Assembly: GCF_023156285.1 (NCBI RefSeq)
Contig: NZ_JAKZAJ010000006.1
Coordinates: forward strand, 186,001-250,000
Direction of reading: 5' to 3'
Origin: Marinobacter koreensis
Lineage (GTDB): Bacteria; Pseudomonadota; Gammaproteobacteria; Pseudomonadales; Oleiphilaceae
Length of the DNA: 64,000 nt
Shown here: positions 39,253-47,762 of the stretch, one piece after another
Layout of the letters: each line of letters begins with the position of its first letter
Position numbering within the stretch: position 1 is the first letter of the stretch
Program-made: the position numbers and the translations under genes
Notes under the pieces: generated by a model
What the model was told of the DNA's origin: nothing
The model's database searches: none
What the model saw: only the letters and a program-made list of their open reading frames with translations

Positions 39253-40902
39253 ATGTCCAATCACGGTTTAAGGAAGGCTATTGGTCTCGGGTCGGTTGCG
39301 ATTCTTCTAGCCCTCGAACTCAGTATGTTCGAGGACTTTTCATATCCGTTTCGGATCCTCTGGAGTCAGGACAGGATAACCGAGCTTCTCCTGTCAGTGG
39401 CGGTTTTACTCTGGAGTCTGGCTGGAGTGTTTTTCCTGTTTTTTAGTGGCCGCAGTCTATTTCGAAAAATAACCTTGCCGTTTTTTATCTTCTTTTTTCT
39501 TTCCAATATCGGCTCCTTCCTCGTCTCCAAATCGCCCATCGACTTCCAGCAGGCAGATCTTATCGTCAGTTATTTTCAATGGTGGGCCGGAGCTGTCGTA
39601 GAAAATATTGGCCTCGCCGTACTTCCGCTTTTTATCATTCTTGTACCGCTCATTATTCTCATCGAGCGTTTACCAAGTCTTTTAACATGCGGTATCCCTG
39701 GAAAGTTCTTTGCGGTTCCAGTCAGCGTGGTGCCACTTGTAGTAACTGTTCTGCTAACCAGCAACGGACTATTTGATCGATTCCCCTCGTTTTTCCGGGT
39801 TCCAGCCCTGCTTGTTTTTGCGGGCCAAAGCGACCTTTACGAGGGTGAGCGATCAGTGGCCAACTATTCCGGCCCTATAGAACCGGACGTCGAGAAAATA
39901 GTGATGATTGTCGACGAGAGCATCCGTGCAGATATCTTGGGGATCAACGGCTACAAGAAAGATACGACCCCCTACCTCCGCTCATCCCAAAAGGGACTCG
40001 TAAATTTCGGTTTGGCCGCTTCCGCGTCAAACTGCAGTGATTACTCCAACCTCATCATCAGGAGCGGGATCAGAAAAGGAGCGATTCCGGACCAGGACCA
40101 GGCAAGCTTGAAGGCACCCTCGATCTGGCAATTCACCCACAGAGCAGGCTATTACAACGTTTACCTGGATGCGCAGAGCGAAGAAGAATGGGCGAACTAC
40201 CAAAACTTCATGAACCAAAACGAAGCCATCTTCATCGACGAAATAGCACGTCTTCGACAGGACATCGCCTATAACAGCGATCTAGCTGTCCGCGACAGGT
40301 TAATAGACCTGCTCAAACAACCCGGAAAGTCCTTCATCATACTCAATAAATACGGCATTCACTTTCCGTACTTCAGGAGCTATCCCAGGGAGTTCAATCT
40401 CTTTACCCCGGCTCTTGTGCCAGGTGAGCCAATGGACGACAGAGAAAAGTCCCTGAATTCATTTATGAATGGAATACGTTGGAGCGTCGATGATTGGTTC
40501 AAGAGCTTGCTATCCGAAAGCGGCGGATTCAGGAAGTACGTCATCATCTATACAAGTGATCACGGCCAGAATATCGTCGACGACGGAACGTTGGCCACGC
40601 ACTGCAGGCCAAGAGCCACGCGTTATGAGGGAGTCGTGCCTATGATGGTCTTTTCCAACGACGCGGAGACCCTTGGCAGGTTCAAATCAGCTCAAGCGAC
40701 CAGCTATAACCGAACCAGCCATTTTCAGATCTTTCCGACACTTCTCAAACTGGCTGGCTACAACGAATCTTGGGTAAGAAGCCATTACGGCCCATCTCTT
40801 AGCCAGTCTCCCGGTACCCCGCCAGAATTTTTTGTAGGAGATGCATTTGGCCGTGGATCGGTCAGAAAATGGATTTCCATCTTTCCAATGGAAAGAAAAT
40901 GA
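39253..40902 (+). CDS. Sulfatase-fold phosphoethanolamine transferase-like membrane protein
   Basis: 549 residues. Five N-terminal membrane helices (about 10-195) anchor a periplasmic alkaline-phosphatase/sulfatase domain (about 210-545). The nucleophile motif reads IVDESIRADI, with Ser where EptA-type enzymes have Thr. The downstream metal motif is YTSDHGQNI, and HFPYFRSYP also fits the family. It probably transfers phosphoethanolamine or another head group onto lipid A or an envelope glycan. A hairpin (GACCAGCGA at 40901 with TCGCTGGTC at 40927) starts at the stop codon and may end transcription. Confidence 0.82.
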   Translation: MSNHGLRKAIGLGSVAILLALELSMFEDFSYPFRILWSQDRITELLLSVAVLLWSLAGVFFLFFSGRSLFRKITLPFFIFFFLSNIGSFLVSKSPIDFQQADLIVSYFQWWAGAVVENIGLAVLPLFIILVPLIILIERLPSLLTCGIPGKFFAVPVSVVPLVVTVLLTSNGLFDRFPSFFRVPALLVFAGQSDLYEGERSVANYSGPIEPDVEKIVMIVDESIRADILGINGYKKDTTPYLRSSQKGLVNFGLAASASNCSDYSNLIIRSGIRKGAIPDQDQASLKAPSIWQFTHRAGYYNVYLDAQSEEEWANYQNFMNQNEAIFIDEIARLRQDIAYNSDLAVRDRLIDLLKQPGKSFIILNKYGIHFPYFRSYPREFNLFTPALVPGEPMDDREKSLNSFMNGIRWSVDDWFKSLLSESGGFRKYVIIYTSDHGQNIVDDGTLATHCRPRATRYEGVVPMMVFSNDAETLGRFKSAQATSYNRTSHFQIFPTLLKLAGYNESWVRSHYGPSLSQSPGTPPEFFVGDAFGRGSVRKWISIFPMERK

Positions 40903-40935
40903 CCAGCGAGCTCACTTTCCAGAAAATCGCTGGTC
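40901..40935 (+). terminator. 9-bp hairpin overlapping the stop codon of the sulfatase-like gene
   Basis: GACCAGCGA (40901-40909) pairs with TCGCTGGTC (40927-40935) around a 17-base loop. It lacks a T-run, so its role as terminator is uncertain. It lies between convergent genes. Confidence 0.4.
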
Positions 40936-40985
40936 TTGAGTCGGAATCGATCAATATGCAACCGCCCGAAATCAGCTCTTGGCTT

Positions 40986-41243
40986 TTATTCGGCCGCCGA
41001 CGCCTCATAGTCGCGAATCATCGCAGACAGCTGGTCCTTCAGATGGAGACGCTGCTTCTTGAGGTTTTCCAGGTCCTCGTCGCCGGCGTTCTCCGCGCCT
41101 GTTTCGATGCGGTGAACGTCATGATCCACCTCATGGTACTCCTCGAACAACTTGGCAAAATGCTGGTTGCCGGTTTTCAGGGCATGGATCGCGTCTTTGG
41201 ATTCGGGCATTTCGTGGATAAGATCGTGCTTTTCCAGAGGCAT
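40986..41243 (-). CDS. DUF465/YdcH-family small protein
   Basis: 85 residues, fully charged and helical, with the family start LEKHDLIHEMPESKDAIHALKTGNQHFAKLFEEYHEVDHDVHRIE and a coiled coil over about 45-80. YdcH/DUF465 proteins are short cytosolic coiled-coil proteins of unknown function. Single gene, convergent with the sulfatase-like gene, 65 bp from the next minus-strand gene. Confidence 0.85.
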   Translation of the reverse strand: MPLEKHDLIHEMPESKDAIHALKTGNQHFAKLFEEYHEVDHDVHRIETGAENAGDEDLENLKKQRLHLKDQLSAMIRDYEASAAE

Positions 41244-41308
41244 ACTGGCATTCCCTGTGATTGGGTTTGATTGGATCTGCTCTCAGGCTACGCCCTTTTG
41301 GACATTCG

Positions 41309-42511
41309 TCAATCATCCCCACCGTTTTGCAGCGAACGTTCCGTTGCGACCAATTTTTCCAAATCCGACAAGATCCTGTCGCCGTGATTGAGCCTCGCCA
41401 GCCAGCTCAGAGGAATGCCTTGCGCTCCCCCAACGCCATAAACGGCCGCCATGGCCGGCCCGATGATCCAGGCTCTTCCACAGGAATCGCCGCCACAGAG
41501 GATGTTGGCACGAACGGCTTCCGTGAAACTTTTAGCTTGGGCCAGGATGTGGAAGATCACGGGCATGGCCTCATGCAGGTAGCAGGTGCGCCCGTGGCTA
41601 TCACCGGCGTGGGGGCCGTCCAGCGAGCTCACCGCCTTGGCCAATGAAAGAGCCTCGGGATCCGGGGCTTCGGCGATGGCGGCCTCAAGCGCGGACGACA
41701 TTGGCTCGCCCCGGAAAAGGTGGTCCAGCAGCCGGGCCGAACAGCGGGCCCAGGCGACGGCTTCATCACTGTGATTGGTGACCCGGGCCGCCGCTTCGGT
41801 CGCAGCCATAAGGTCATCGTCGCCGCAATAGCAGGCCACCAGAGGCGGCAATTTGGTGATCGCGGGCAGCTGGGTGTCATCGGCGCCGCTCAGGCGTGTG
41901 AGCTGCCGGTCGATGGTCTGGGCGATGTGAACACCCGCATCCTGTATCGCCGGATCCTGATACGTGAGGTTTATGGCGGTTCTTACGGGCTCCGCCAGCT
42001 CCTCACCACTCAGGTGACGGGTATAGGGAAGCACCTTCTGCACGAGAATCCGCTTCTGCCTGTCGGTCAGGTTTACGGTTGTACTTGCCAGCGCCTTTTC
42101 GATGGCCGCCTGCTCGTTCCGGTTCAGGTTATCCAGGGTGATCCGGGTCGGGTTATCGATGTAACCGTGCCATTGGCCGCCTGGCCCAAAGAAGGTGCGG
42201 AAACGCCGCTGATAGTCCCGAACATCCAGGATACCCCGGCTAGCGAGAAGGCTGTCGGTGAGTACACCGGTTGCGGCCCCATAGTGGCTGATATCGCCCG
42301 AGCGCTTTCCGCCGTGGGCAAAGTAGCCGAAGACTCCTTTGTAATGCGCTTCCCTGGGTTCCATGAACTCGGGTGCATCACCGCCCACCTCCCGGACGCG
42401 TTCGCTGTCATAAAGCCAATGCAACCCAAGGCTCGCCGCGTCCGCAACCCAGCCGCCGGCCAGTGCCGCCACGAGACGAGATTGTCGGGTGGATGCAGAT
42501 TCCTGGTTCAT
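41309..42511 (-). CDS. ADP-ribosylglycohydrolase-family protein with atypical metal motifs
   Basis: 400 residues from the ATG at 42511, which follows GGAGG by six bases. The fold is recognisable from AALAGGWVADAASLGLHW at the N-terminus and CGGDSCGRAWIIGPAMAAVYG near the C-terminus. Canonical hydrolases have TDDT and GGDTDT metal-binding motifs. Here the first is replaced by a segment around SHYGAATGVLTDSLLA, and the second reads GGDSCG, losing one metal Asp. It may act on a different ADP-ribose compound or bind without hydrolysis. No ADP-ribosyltransferase (DraT) is adjacent. Confidence 0.8.
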   Translation of the reverse strand: MNQESASTRQSRLVAALAGGWVADAASLGLHWLYDSERVREVGGDAPEFMEPREAHYKGVFGYFAHGGKRSGDISHYGAATGVLTDSLLASRGILDVRDYQRRFRTFFGPGGQWHGYIDNPTRITLDNLNRNEQAAIEKALASTTVNLTDRQKRILVQKVLPYTRHLSGEELAEPVRTAINLTYQDPAIQDAGVHIAQTIDRQLTRLSGADDTQLPAITKLPPLVACYCGDDDLMAATEAAARVTNHSDEAVAWARCSARLLDHLFRGEPMSSALEAAIAEAPDPEALSLAKAVSSLDGPHAGDSHGRTCYLHEAMPVIFHILAQAKSFTEAVRANILCGGDSCGRAWIIGPAMAAVYGVGGAQGIPLSWLARLNHGDRILSDLEKLVATERSLQNGGDD

Positions 42512-42698
42512 GGCAAGCCTCCGTTTAAGACGATTCACCACCACAATACCACTCGGCCACGGTCTTAAGTCCATGGCTGTCGTCACCCACCGCACCTGTC
42601 GACATTTTTTACGCATATCGATACGCGAGCGTTACAGTTCCGAGCCTTTCACAGTTAGGCAACTGATTTATAAGAACAATAAATCAAAGCCGTAAATC

Positions 42699-42714
42699 CG
42701 GCATCGTATTTGCT
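42699..42714 (+). promoter_or_regulatory. Candidate sigma-54 (-24/-12) promoter for the PEP-CTERM gene
   Basis: CGGCATCGTATTTGCT has GG (42700-42701) and GC (42712-42713) exactly 10 bases apart. It closely follows the consensus TGGCAC-N5-TTGCW. The start codon is 71 bases downstream of the GC. PEP-CTERM genes are known to be frequently driven by sigma-54 with the PrsK/PrsR system. Confidence 0.65.
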
Positions 42715-42784
42715 CTAAAGCCTGTGACTGAAGAGAACTCCTCTAACAAGGCGTTTCGCCAATAGTGCTGCTGGAAGGAAGAGC

Positions 42785-43555
42785 ATGATGAAACAGACCA
42801 GGATAGCTGTAGCGTTAAGCACCGTACTCGCAATGGGCGCCATGTCCGCGAACGCGACCATGATCGTTTTCGATGGAAACAACGGCGGAACCGCCAAAGC
42901 CGGCACCGTTGAAACCGCAACCGCTGACAATTCCGGGAATCCGGATCGCTGGGGTTCCATACTCGGATTCAGCGATTTTTCCGTTTCCGGCGGTCGTTCC
43001 TCAGGTGATAATCTGAACAACGGAACGTTCAATCGCAATAACATCACCTCATTCAACTTGGACCAGGATCTGAGCCCCAATCACGGTGGCCTCGGTGTCT
43101 GTTCGGAGAACGCCAGCTGCGGCGGAGATTCAGACAGCTTTGCCTCCAACTTCGGCAATGATCCCGGCAAAGACGAGGTTCTGTTCTTTGATTTCAACAA
43201 CGCGGTGACACTGGATACCATCTGGTTTAACGGCGATCACAAAGAACACGTGGATGGCTCCACCACAAACAGTGTGACCGATCCGGCGAACGCGCTGTTC
43301 AATATCTTCTTCAGCACCAACGGAACAGACTACACCAACCTGTTCAGCAATCAGGTCCGGCCAACGGATCTGGAGTACATCACCACCGCGCTGTCCGAGT
43401 CCTACCAGTATTACGCGGTTGCCGCGTCCGGCTGGGGACCACACATGAGCTACGTGGAAGCGCTTTCCTACACGGTTCCCGAGCCGGGCACCCTGTCGCT
43501 TCTGGGCCTCGGGCTGATTGGCCTCGGCTTTGCCCGTCGCCAGCAGAAGGCCTGA
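42785..43555 (+). CDS. PEP-CTERM sorting-domain secreted protein
   Basis: 256 residues. A signal peptide (1-23, cleaving after AMSANA) is followed by a secreted beta-rich domain rich in Asn and Gly. The C-terminal sorting tail is VPEPGTLSLLGLGLIGLGFARRQ: the PEP motif, a hydrophobic helix and a basic end. Such proteins are processed by exosortase/EpsH systems and linked to exopolysaccharide or floc formation. No exosortase is in this window. GGAAGG precedes the first of two adjacent ATG codons. Confidence 0.92.
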   Translation: MMKQTRIAVALSTVLAMGAMSANATMIVFDGNNGGTAKAGTVETATADNSGNPDRWGSILGFSDFSVSGGRSSGDNLNNGTFNRNNITSFNLDQDLSPNHGGLGVCSENASCGGDSDSFASNFGNDPGKDEVLFFDFNNAVTLDTIWFNGDHKEHVDGSTTNSVTDPANALFNIFFSTNGTDYTNLFSNQVRPTDLEYITTALSESYQYYAVAASGWGPHMSYVEALSYTVPEPGTLSLLGLGLIGLGFARRQQKA

Positions 43556-43598
43556 ACGGTTCGCGATCTGAAGCCCATTGTTTGAGCCGAGTACCTGA

Positions 43599-43633
43599 GA
43601 AGGCTACCTCACCGCAGGTAGCCTTCTTTTTTT
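43599..43633 (+). terminator. Rho-independent terminator after the PEP-CTERM gene
   Basis: Stem GAAGGCTACCT (43599-43609) with AGGTAGCCTTC (43616-43626), six-base loop, seven T (43627-43633). Confidence 0.95.
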
Positions 43634-43740
43634 CGCCACCCTATCAACCCGGCTCATCCATTCCTCTCATTGAATCCGCCCCACACAACTCCTAGGCTGT
43701 GAGTATCTGACATCCTCCACAATGGACGGGCGGAGGCAGC

Positions 43741-45018
43741 ATGACGTCTATTTCGAGCACGAAATTCGCGTTGTTCGGTGCAGCACTGATTGCAATCAGT
43801 TACGGGCTCGCGCGTTTCGCTTTCGGTCTGTTTGTGCCTCCCATCCGCGATGATCTGGGGCTGAGCCCCGACGTCATCGGTATCATTGGCGCCCTGCCCC
43901 TGATCAGTTTCCTGCTTGCCACCCCACTGGCGCCACTTGCTTCCGTTCGCCTCGGCGCCCGTAATGCGGCGATGCTGTCCGGTGCGTTCGGTGCCGTGGG
44001 ACTGGCACTGATCAGCCAGGCCTCCGGCGCAGTCTCCCTTGGCGTGGGCGTATTCGCCTGTGGTATCTGCACCGGGCTGATGATGCCGGCGCTGACGGCC
44101 GCCATGCAGGCGCTGGTGAATCGCTCGGTGCATGGGCGTGTGAGCTCGGTCATGAATGCGGGCACCAGCATCGGCGTTGCAGTTGCGGTTCCGGCGGTTC
44201 TGTTCCTCACCGACGCCTGGCGCTTTGCCTACGGCTCCTTTGCCATCCTGGCCGCCATTGGCGTTGCGGCTACCTGGTTTGTGATTCCCTCCGTGTCCCG
44301 GGTGACGCCGGCGAGCATCGCGACGCCACCGCGCATCAGCGTGTTGCAATGGTGGCGTCTGGGCCGGCTCTCGGTGTTTGCGTTCGCGATGGGTTTTGTG
44401 TCGTCCGCCTACTGGATTTTCGCACCCGATCTGGCGGTCACCCTGGGCTCCCTGTCGCCCGACAACACCGGCTGGCTGTGGCTGGCCGTCGGTATCGCGG
44501 GCCTAGGCGGTGCCGTCGTGGCCGACCTGGCGGACCGTAACAACCCGCCCATCACCCAGGCCCTGATGCTGATGATGCTGGCCGCGAGCCTGGCCTTGCT
44601 GGCCGCAAGCCCGGGCCAACTCGTGCTGTCGGTATTTTCCGCACTGGTCTTCGGCCTGGCCTACATGAGCCTGACCGGCCTGTACCTGATGACCGGCATC
44701 CGCCTGCTTCCAGGCCGGCTGTCGGTCGGGCCGGTGCTACCGTTCATGGCAGTCTCGCTCGGGCAGGCGACAGGCTCCCCCGTGGTCGGCCTGCTGGTGA
44801 ATGACATGGGCTACGCCGATGCCTTCTCCACGTTCTGCGCGATTGGCATTCTGGTTGCGATGCTGTCGCCCTTCTACCCACGCTACCTCGATCACGAGGC
44901 CGAAGAAGGAGCCGAGGAGGAAACCGGCCTTCAAGCAGCTTACGACTATCAGGTCCCGGATGAGAATACCGAGGAGGCGCCCGCTCAGGAGAAGCCACTG
45001 GAAGCGCCCGCTGACTGA
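43741..45018 (+). CDS. MFS transporter (YbfB/YjiJ-like)
   Basis: 425 residues with 12 predicted membrane helices. GLARFAFGLFVPPIRDDLGLSPDVIGIIGALPLISFLL at the N-terminus resembles the YbfB/YjiJ subgroup of the major facilitator superfamily. The end of the protein is an acidic, Glu/Pro-rich cytosolic tail of about 45 residues (EAEEGAEEETGLQ...), unusual for the group. The substrate is unknown. Ribosome site GGAGGCAGC lies before the ATG. Confidence 0.88.
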   Translation: MTSISSTKFALFGAALIAISYGLARFAFGLFVPPIRDDLGLSPDVIGIIGALPLISFLLATPLAPLASVRLGARNAAMLSGAFGAVGLALISQASGAVSLGVGVFACGICTGLMMPALTAAMQALVNRSVHGRVSSVMNAGTSIGVAVAVPAVLFLTDAWRFAYGSFAILAAIGVAATWFVIPSVSRVTPASIATPPRISVLQWWRLGRLSVFAFAMGFVSSAYWIFAPDLAVTLGSLSPDNTGWLWLAVGIAGLGGAVVADLADRNNPPITQALMLMMLAASLALLAASPGQLVLSVFSALVFGLAYMSLTGLYLMTGIRLLPGRLSVGPVLPFMAVSLGQATGSPVVGLLVNDMGYADAFSTFCAIGILVAMLSPFYPRYLDHEAEEGAEEETGLQAAYDYQVPDENTEEAPAQEKPLEAPAD

Positions 45019-45142
45019 ATTGTCGGATATCCCCCCGGTTTTTACGGACTTACCGATTGTTCAGACAGCCCGGTGATCGGTTGCCCGCCGTCGCGCCGTA
45101 TTGTTAGGTTGTTAAGCAAATACAGCGAAAGCAGGAGGTTTT

Positions 45143-46144
45143 ATGGATACCCGTCGCTTTGGCAATACAGACATTCAGGTGACACCTGTCGGCCTTGGTA
45201 CCTGGGCCATCGGTGGATGGATGTGGGGCGGCACCGACGAAGCCCAGTCCATCGATACCATCCACGCCGCCATCGACAAGGGCGTCGGACTGGTGGATAC
45301 CGCACCGGTCTATGGCTTTGGCCGTTCCGAAGAAATCGTGGGCAAGGCCCTGGCGGGCGGCCGGCGCGACAAAGTGGCGCTGGCGACCAAGGTGGCCATG
45401 AACTGGTCGGACGATCACGAAAACGTCTGGCGCGAAGCCACCGCAGCGCGCATTGAAAAAGAGGTGGAAGATTCACTACGGCGCCTGCAAACGGACCACA
45501 TCGACATCTATCAGGTGCACTGGCCCGACCCGCAAACACCGATGGAAGAAACCGCAAAGGCGATGGAAAACCTGTTGAAAGCCGGCAAGATCCGGGCCAT
45601 CGGCGTCAGCAACTTTACTCCGGAACAGATGGACGAATTCCGGAAGTTCGCGCCGCTGCACAGCCTGCAGCCGCCCTACAATCTGTTCGAGCGCGACATC
45701 GAACAGGAAGTCCTGCCCTACTGCGACGAACAGGGCATCGCCACCATCACCTATGGCGGCCTCTGCCGGGGGCTGTTGTCCGGCAAGATGAGCAAGGACA
45801 GTCAGTTCCAGGGCGACGATCTTCGCAACAACGATCCGAAGTTCCAGGGCGAGCGCTTTCAACAGTATCTGAATGCGGTCCAGGCACTGGATGAGTTTGC
45901 CAGGGAGCGCTACCAGAAAAATGTGCTGGCGCTGGCCCTGCGTTGGCTGATTGATCGCCCTGGCGTGACCACCGCCCTCTGGGGCGCCCGTCGGCCCGAG
46001 CAGCTGGACCCGGTGGGTGAAATCGAGGGCTGGTCTCTGGACACCAAGGCGTTGAAAGCCATTGATGACATCCTGGCGGAGCATATCAAGGATCCGGTAG
46101 GCCCCGAATTCATGGCGCCGCCGAGCCGGGATGAGGCCGCCTGA
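45143..46144 (+). CDS. Aldo/keto reductase
   Basis: 333 residues, TIM-barrel AKR. The catalytic tetrad is visible: Asp and Tyr in LVDTAPVYGFGRSEEIVG, Lys in LATKVAMNW, His in IYQVHWPD. It reduces aldehydes or ketones with NADPH in the cytosol; the physiological substrate is unknown. AGGAGG lies 8 bases before the ATG. A clear terminator follows at 46170. Confidence 0.93.
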   Translation: MDTRRFGNTDIQVTPVGLGTWAIGGWMWGGTDEAQSIDTIHAAIDKGVGLVDTAPVYGFGRSEEIVGKALAGGRRDKVALATKVAMNWSDDHENVWREATAARIEKEVEDSLRRLQTDHIDIYQVHWPDPQTPMEETAKAMENLLKAGKIRAIGVSNFTPEQMDEFRKFAPLHSLQPPYNLFERDIEQEVLPYCDEQGIATITYGGLCRGLLSGKMSKDSQFQGDDLRNNDPKFQGERFQQYLNAVQALDEFARERYQKNVLALALRWLIDRPGVTTALWGARRPEQLDPVGEIEGWSLDTKALKAIDDILAEHIKDPVGPEFMAPPSRDEAA

Positions 46145-46169
46145 GACGATCCCGAAAGCTAACCAGAAG

Positions 46170-46197
46170 GGAGAGCCAACAAAGCTCTCCTTTTTTT
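46170..46197 (+). terminator. Rho-independent terminator after the aldo/keto reductase gene
   Basis: Stem GGAGAGC (46170-46176) with GCTCTCC (46184-46190), seven-base loop, seven T (46191-46197). Confidence 0.95.
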
Positions 46198-46260
46198 CGC
46201 AGTGGTGATATATTGATCAGATGATCATACTGCATGGCGCCCGCCATGGAGGAGTCACCC

Positions 46261-47043
46261 ATGAATACCCTGCCCGGTCTGTTCCACCCTGCCCGGTCGA
46301 TTGCTGCGTTCGCCGCTCTGAGCCTGTCGAGCCTGGCACTCGCTACCGAGCCTGCCGCATTCACCGGCGCCCCCGTGACAGTGGGCCTCGGGACGGCACG
46401 CGTGTTGGTGATGACCAACGCATCGAACGCACCGGATTCCATCTCGGTGGTCCTGACCAAAGAAGCGCTTAATGGGCTGCCCGACGCCCGGCCCGATCAG
46501 ATGGCCTGGGAATTTGAACTGCCAATGCCGGACACCGGCCCGAGGACCGGATTCGACCATGTTGTCCTGGACTGGAATCCTGCCGGCCACCCGCCGGACG
46601 GCGTGTATTCTGTTCCCCATTTCGATGTGCATTTCTATGTGATCAGCAACGGCGAGCGCGCCGCGGTCACATTCCATGGCGACGGTCGTCAGGTGGCCAT
46701 GGCCGCGCCTGACCCGCAGCTGGTGCCGGCGGGTTATGTGGTTCCGCCGGATGCGGCGGTGGAGAAAATGGGGATGCACGGCCTCGATCCGGCCGGTGGG
46801 GAATTCCACGGGGCGCCGTTCAGTCACACGTTCATCTACGGCTACTACAAGGGCGAGCTGACGTTTGTCGAGCCGATGATCTCCCTGGCCTTCCTCCAGT
46901 CATTGCCGGAAGTGACCTCACCGGTCAGAAAGCCCCAGCGTTACAGCCGTCCGGGATGGTATCCGGCGACCTACCGCATCGGATTCGACGCGGCCAGGGG
47001 CGAGTACACCATCGCCCTCCAGAACCTGCAGCGGTTTGACTGA
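46261..47043 (+). CDS. Secreted protein of unknown function (DUF5602/TTHB210-like)
   Basis: 260 residues from the ATG at 46261, chosen for GGAGGAG just upstream. An N-terminal signal peptide (about 1-26, ending SLALA) precedes a soluble domain. His-rich segments FDHVVLDWNPAGHPPDGVYSVPHFDVHFYVI and KMGMHGLDPAGGEFHGAPFSHTFIYGYY suggest metal binding. The pattern resembles proteins annotated DUF5602/TTHB210-like. Periplasmic or secreted; no function assigned. The mean composition matches neighbouring genes. Confidence 0.7.
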   Translation: MNTLPGLFHPARSIAAFAALSLSSLALATEPAAFTGAPVTVGLGTARVLVMTNASNAPDSISVVLTKEALNGLPDARPDQMAWEFELPMPDTGPRTGFDHVVLDWNPAGHPPDGVYSVPHFDVHFYVISNGERAAVTFHGDGRQVAMAAPDPQLVPAGYVVPPDAAVEKMGMHGLDPAGGEFHGAPFSHTFIYGYYKGELTFVEPMISLAFLQSLPEVTSPVRKPQRYSRPGWYPATYRIGFDAARGEYTIALQNLQRFD

Positions 47044-47072
47044 GGATCAAACCGGTTGACACCCGGGAGCCT

Positions 47073-47126
47073 GCTGTGATGTTATTATCGTTAACATTGT
47101 TAACACCGATAACATAACATCACAGC
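47073..47126. promoter_or_regulatory. Large palindromic operator upstream of the tetR-crtI-like operon
   Basis: Perfect 13-base arms GCTGTGATGTTAT (47073-47085) and ATAACATCACAGC (47114-47126) enclose a second pair, TATCG/CGATA (86-90 and 107-111 of the same numbering). At the centre are two GTTAAC palindromes (47090-47095, 47099-47104). It ends 15 bp before the TetR start and must overlap the promoter, consistent with autoregulation. Confidence 0.75.
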
Positions 47127-47141
47127 ACCCGGGATCCTTTC

Positions 47142-47762
47142 ATGAGCAGAGCCGCCTACCATCACGGCGACCTCCCCCAACAGGCCCACCAGCAGGCGCT
47201 GGACATCCTGCGGGCCGAGAGCGACACCGCCATCAGCCTGCGGGCCATTGCCAAGCAGATCGGTGTCAGCGCCCCCGCCCTGTATCGCCACTTTGCAGAC
47301 CGGGAAACCCTGCTGGCCGAGCTGGCCATCACCGGCTTCCAGTGGCTTCGGGACCGGCTGCGTCAGGTGGAACAGGACGATCCCCGCAAGGCGTTGCTCC
47401 ACATTGGTCTGGCCTACGTATCCTTCGCCCAGGACGAGCCGCATCTGTACCGGCTGATGTTCGGCGGGAGGATTCTGCCCAAGGGCGCCCACCCGAGACT
47501 GGATGAAGCCGGGCTTGAGGCGTTTCGGGTACTGGAAAGCACCTTGGCCAGAGGACAGCGCGAGGGCTACCTCAAACCCCTGCCGCTGCCACTCATGACC
47601 GCCACCGCCTGGTCGCTCGTGCACGGCCTGTCCGAACTCATCATCGACGGCCACCTGCCCGGTGCCGACGCCGAACCCCGATTGGCCGAGAGCGTTCTCA
47701 CGCTTCTCCTTCACGGCTCCCGGAACGAGCCTGAATCCCACACAGAGGACACCACCCCATGA
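47142..47762 (+). CDS. TetR/AcrR-family transcriptional regulator
   Basis: 206 residues. The N-terminal helix-turn-helix (about 8-55) reads TAISLRAIAKQIGVSAPALYRHFADRETLLAELA. A ligand-binding helical domain of the TetR C-terminal 33-like type follows (about 80-190). It overlaps the next gene by four bases (ATGA), so regulator and oxidoreductase are co-translated. It likely represses the operon through the 47073 palindrome until a lipid-like or hydrophobic ligand appears; the ligand is inferred only from family habits. Confidence 0.92.
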   Translation: MSRAAYHHGDLPQQAHQQALDILRAESDTAISLRAIAKQIGVSAPALYRHFADRETLLAELAITGFQWLRDRLRQVEQDDPRKALLHIGLAYVSFAQDEPHLYRLMFGGRILPKGAHPRLDEAGLEAFRVLESTLARGQREGYLKPLPLPLMTATAWSLVHGLSELIIDGHLPGADAEPRLAESVLTLLLHGSRNEPESHTEDTTP

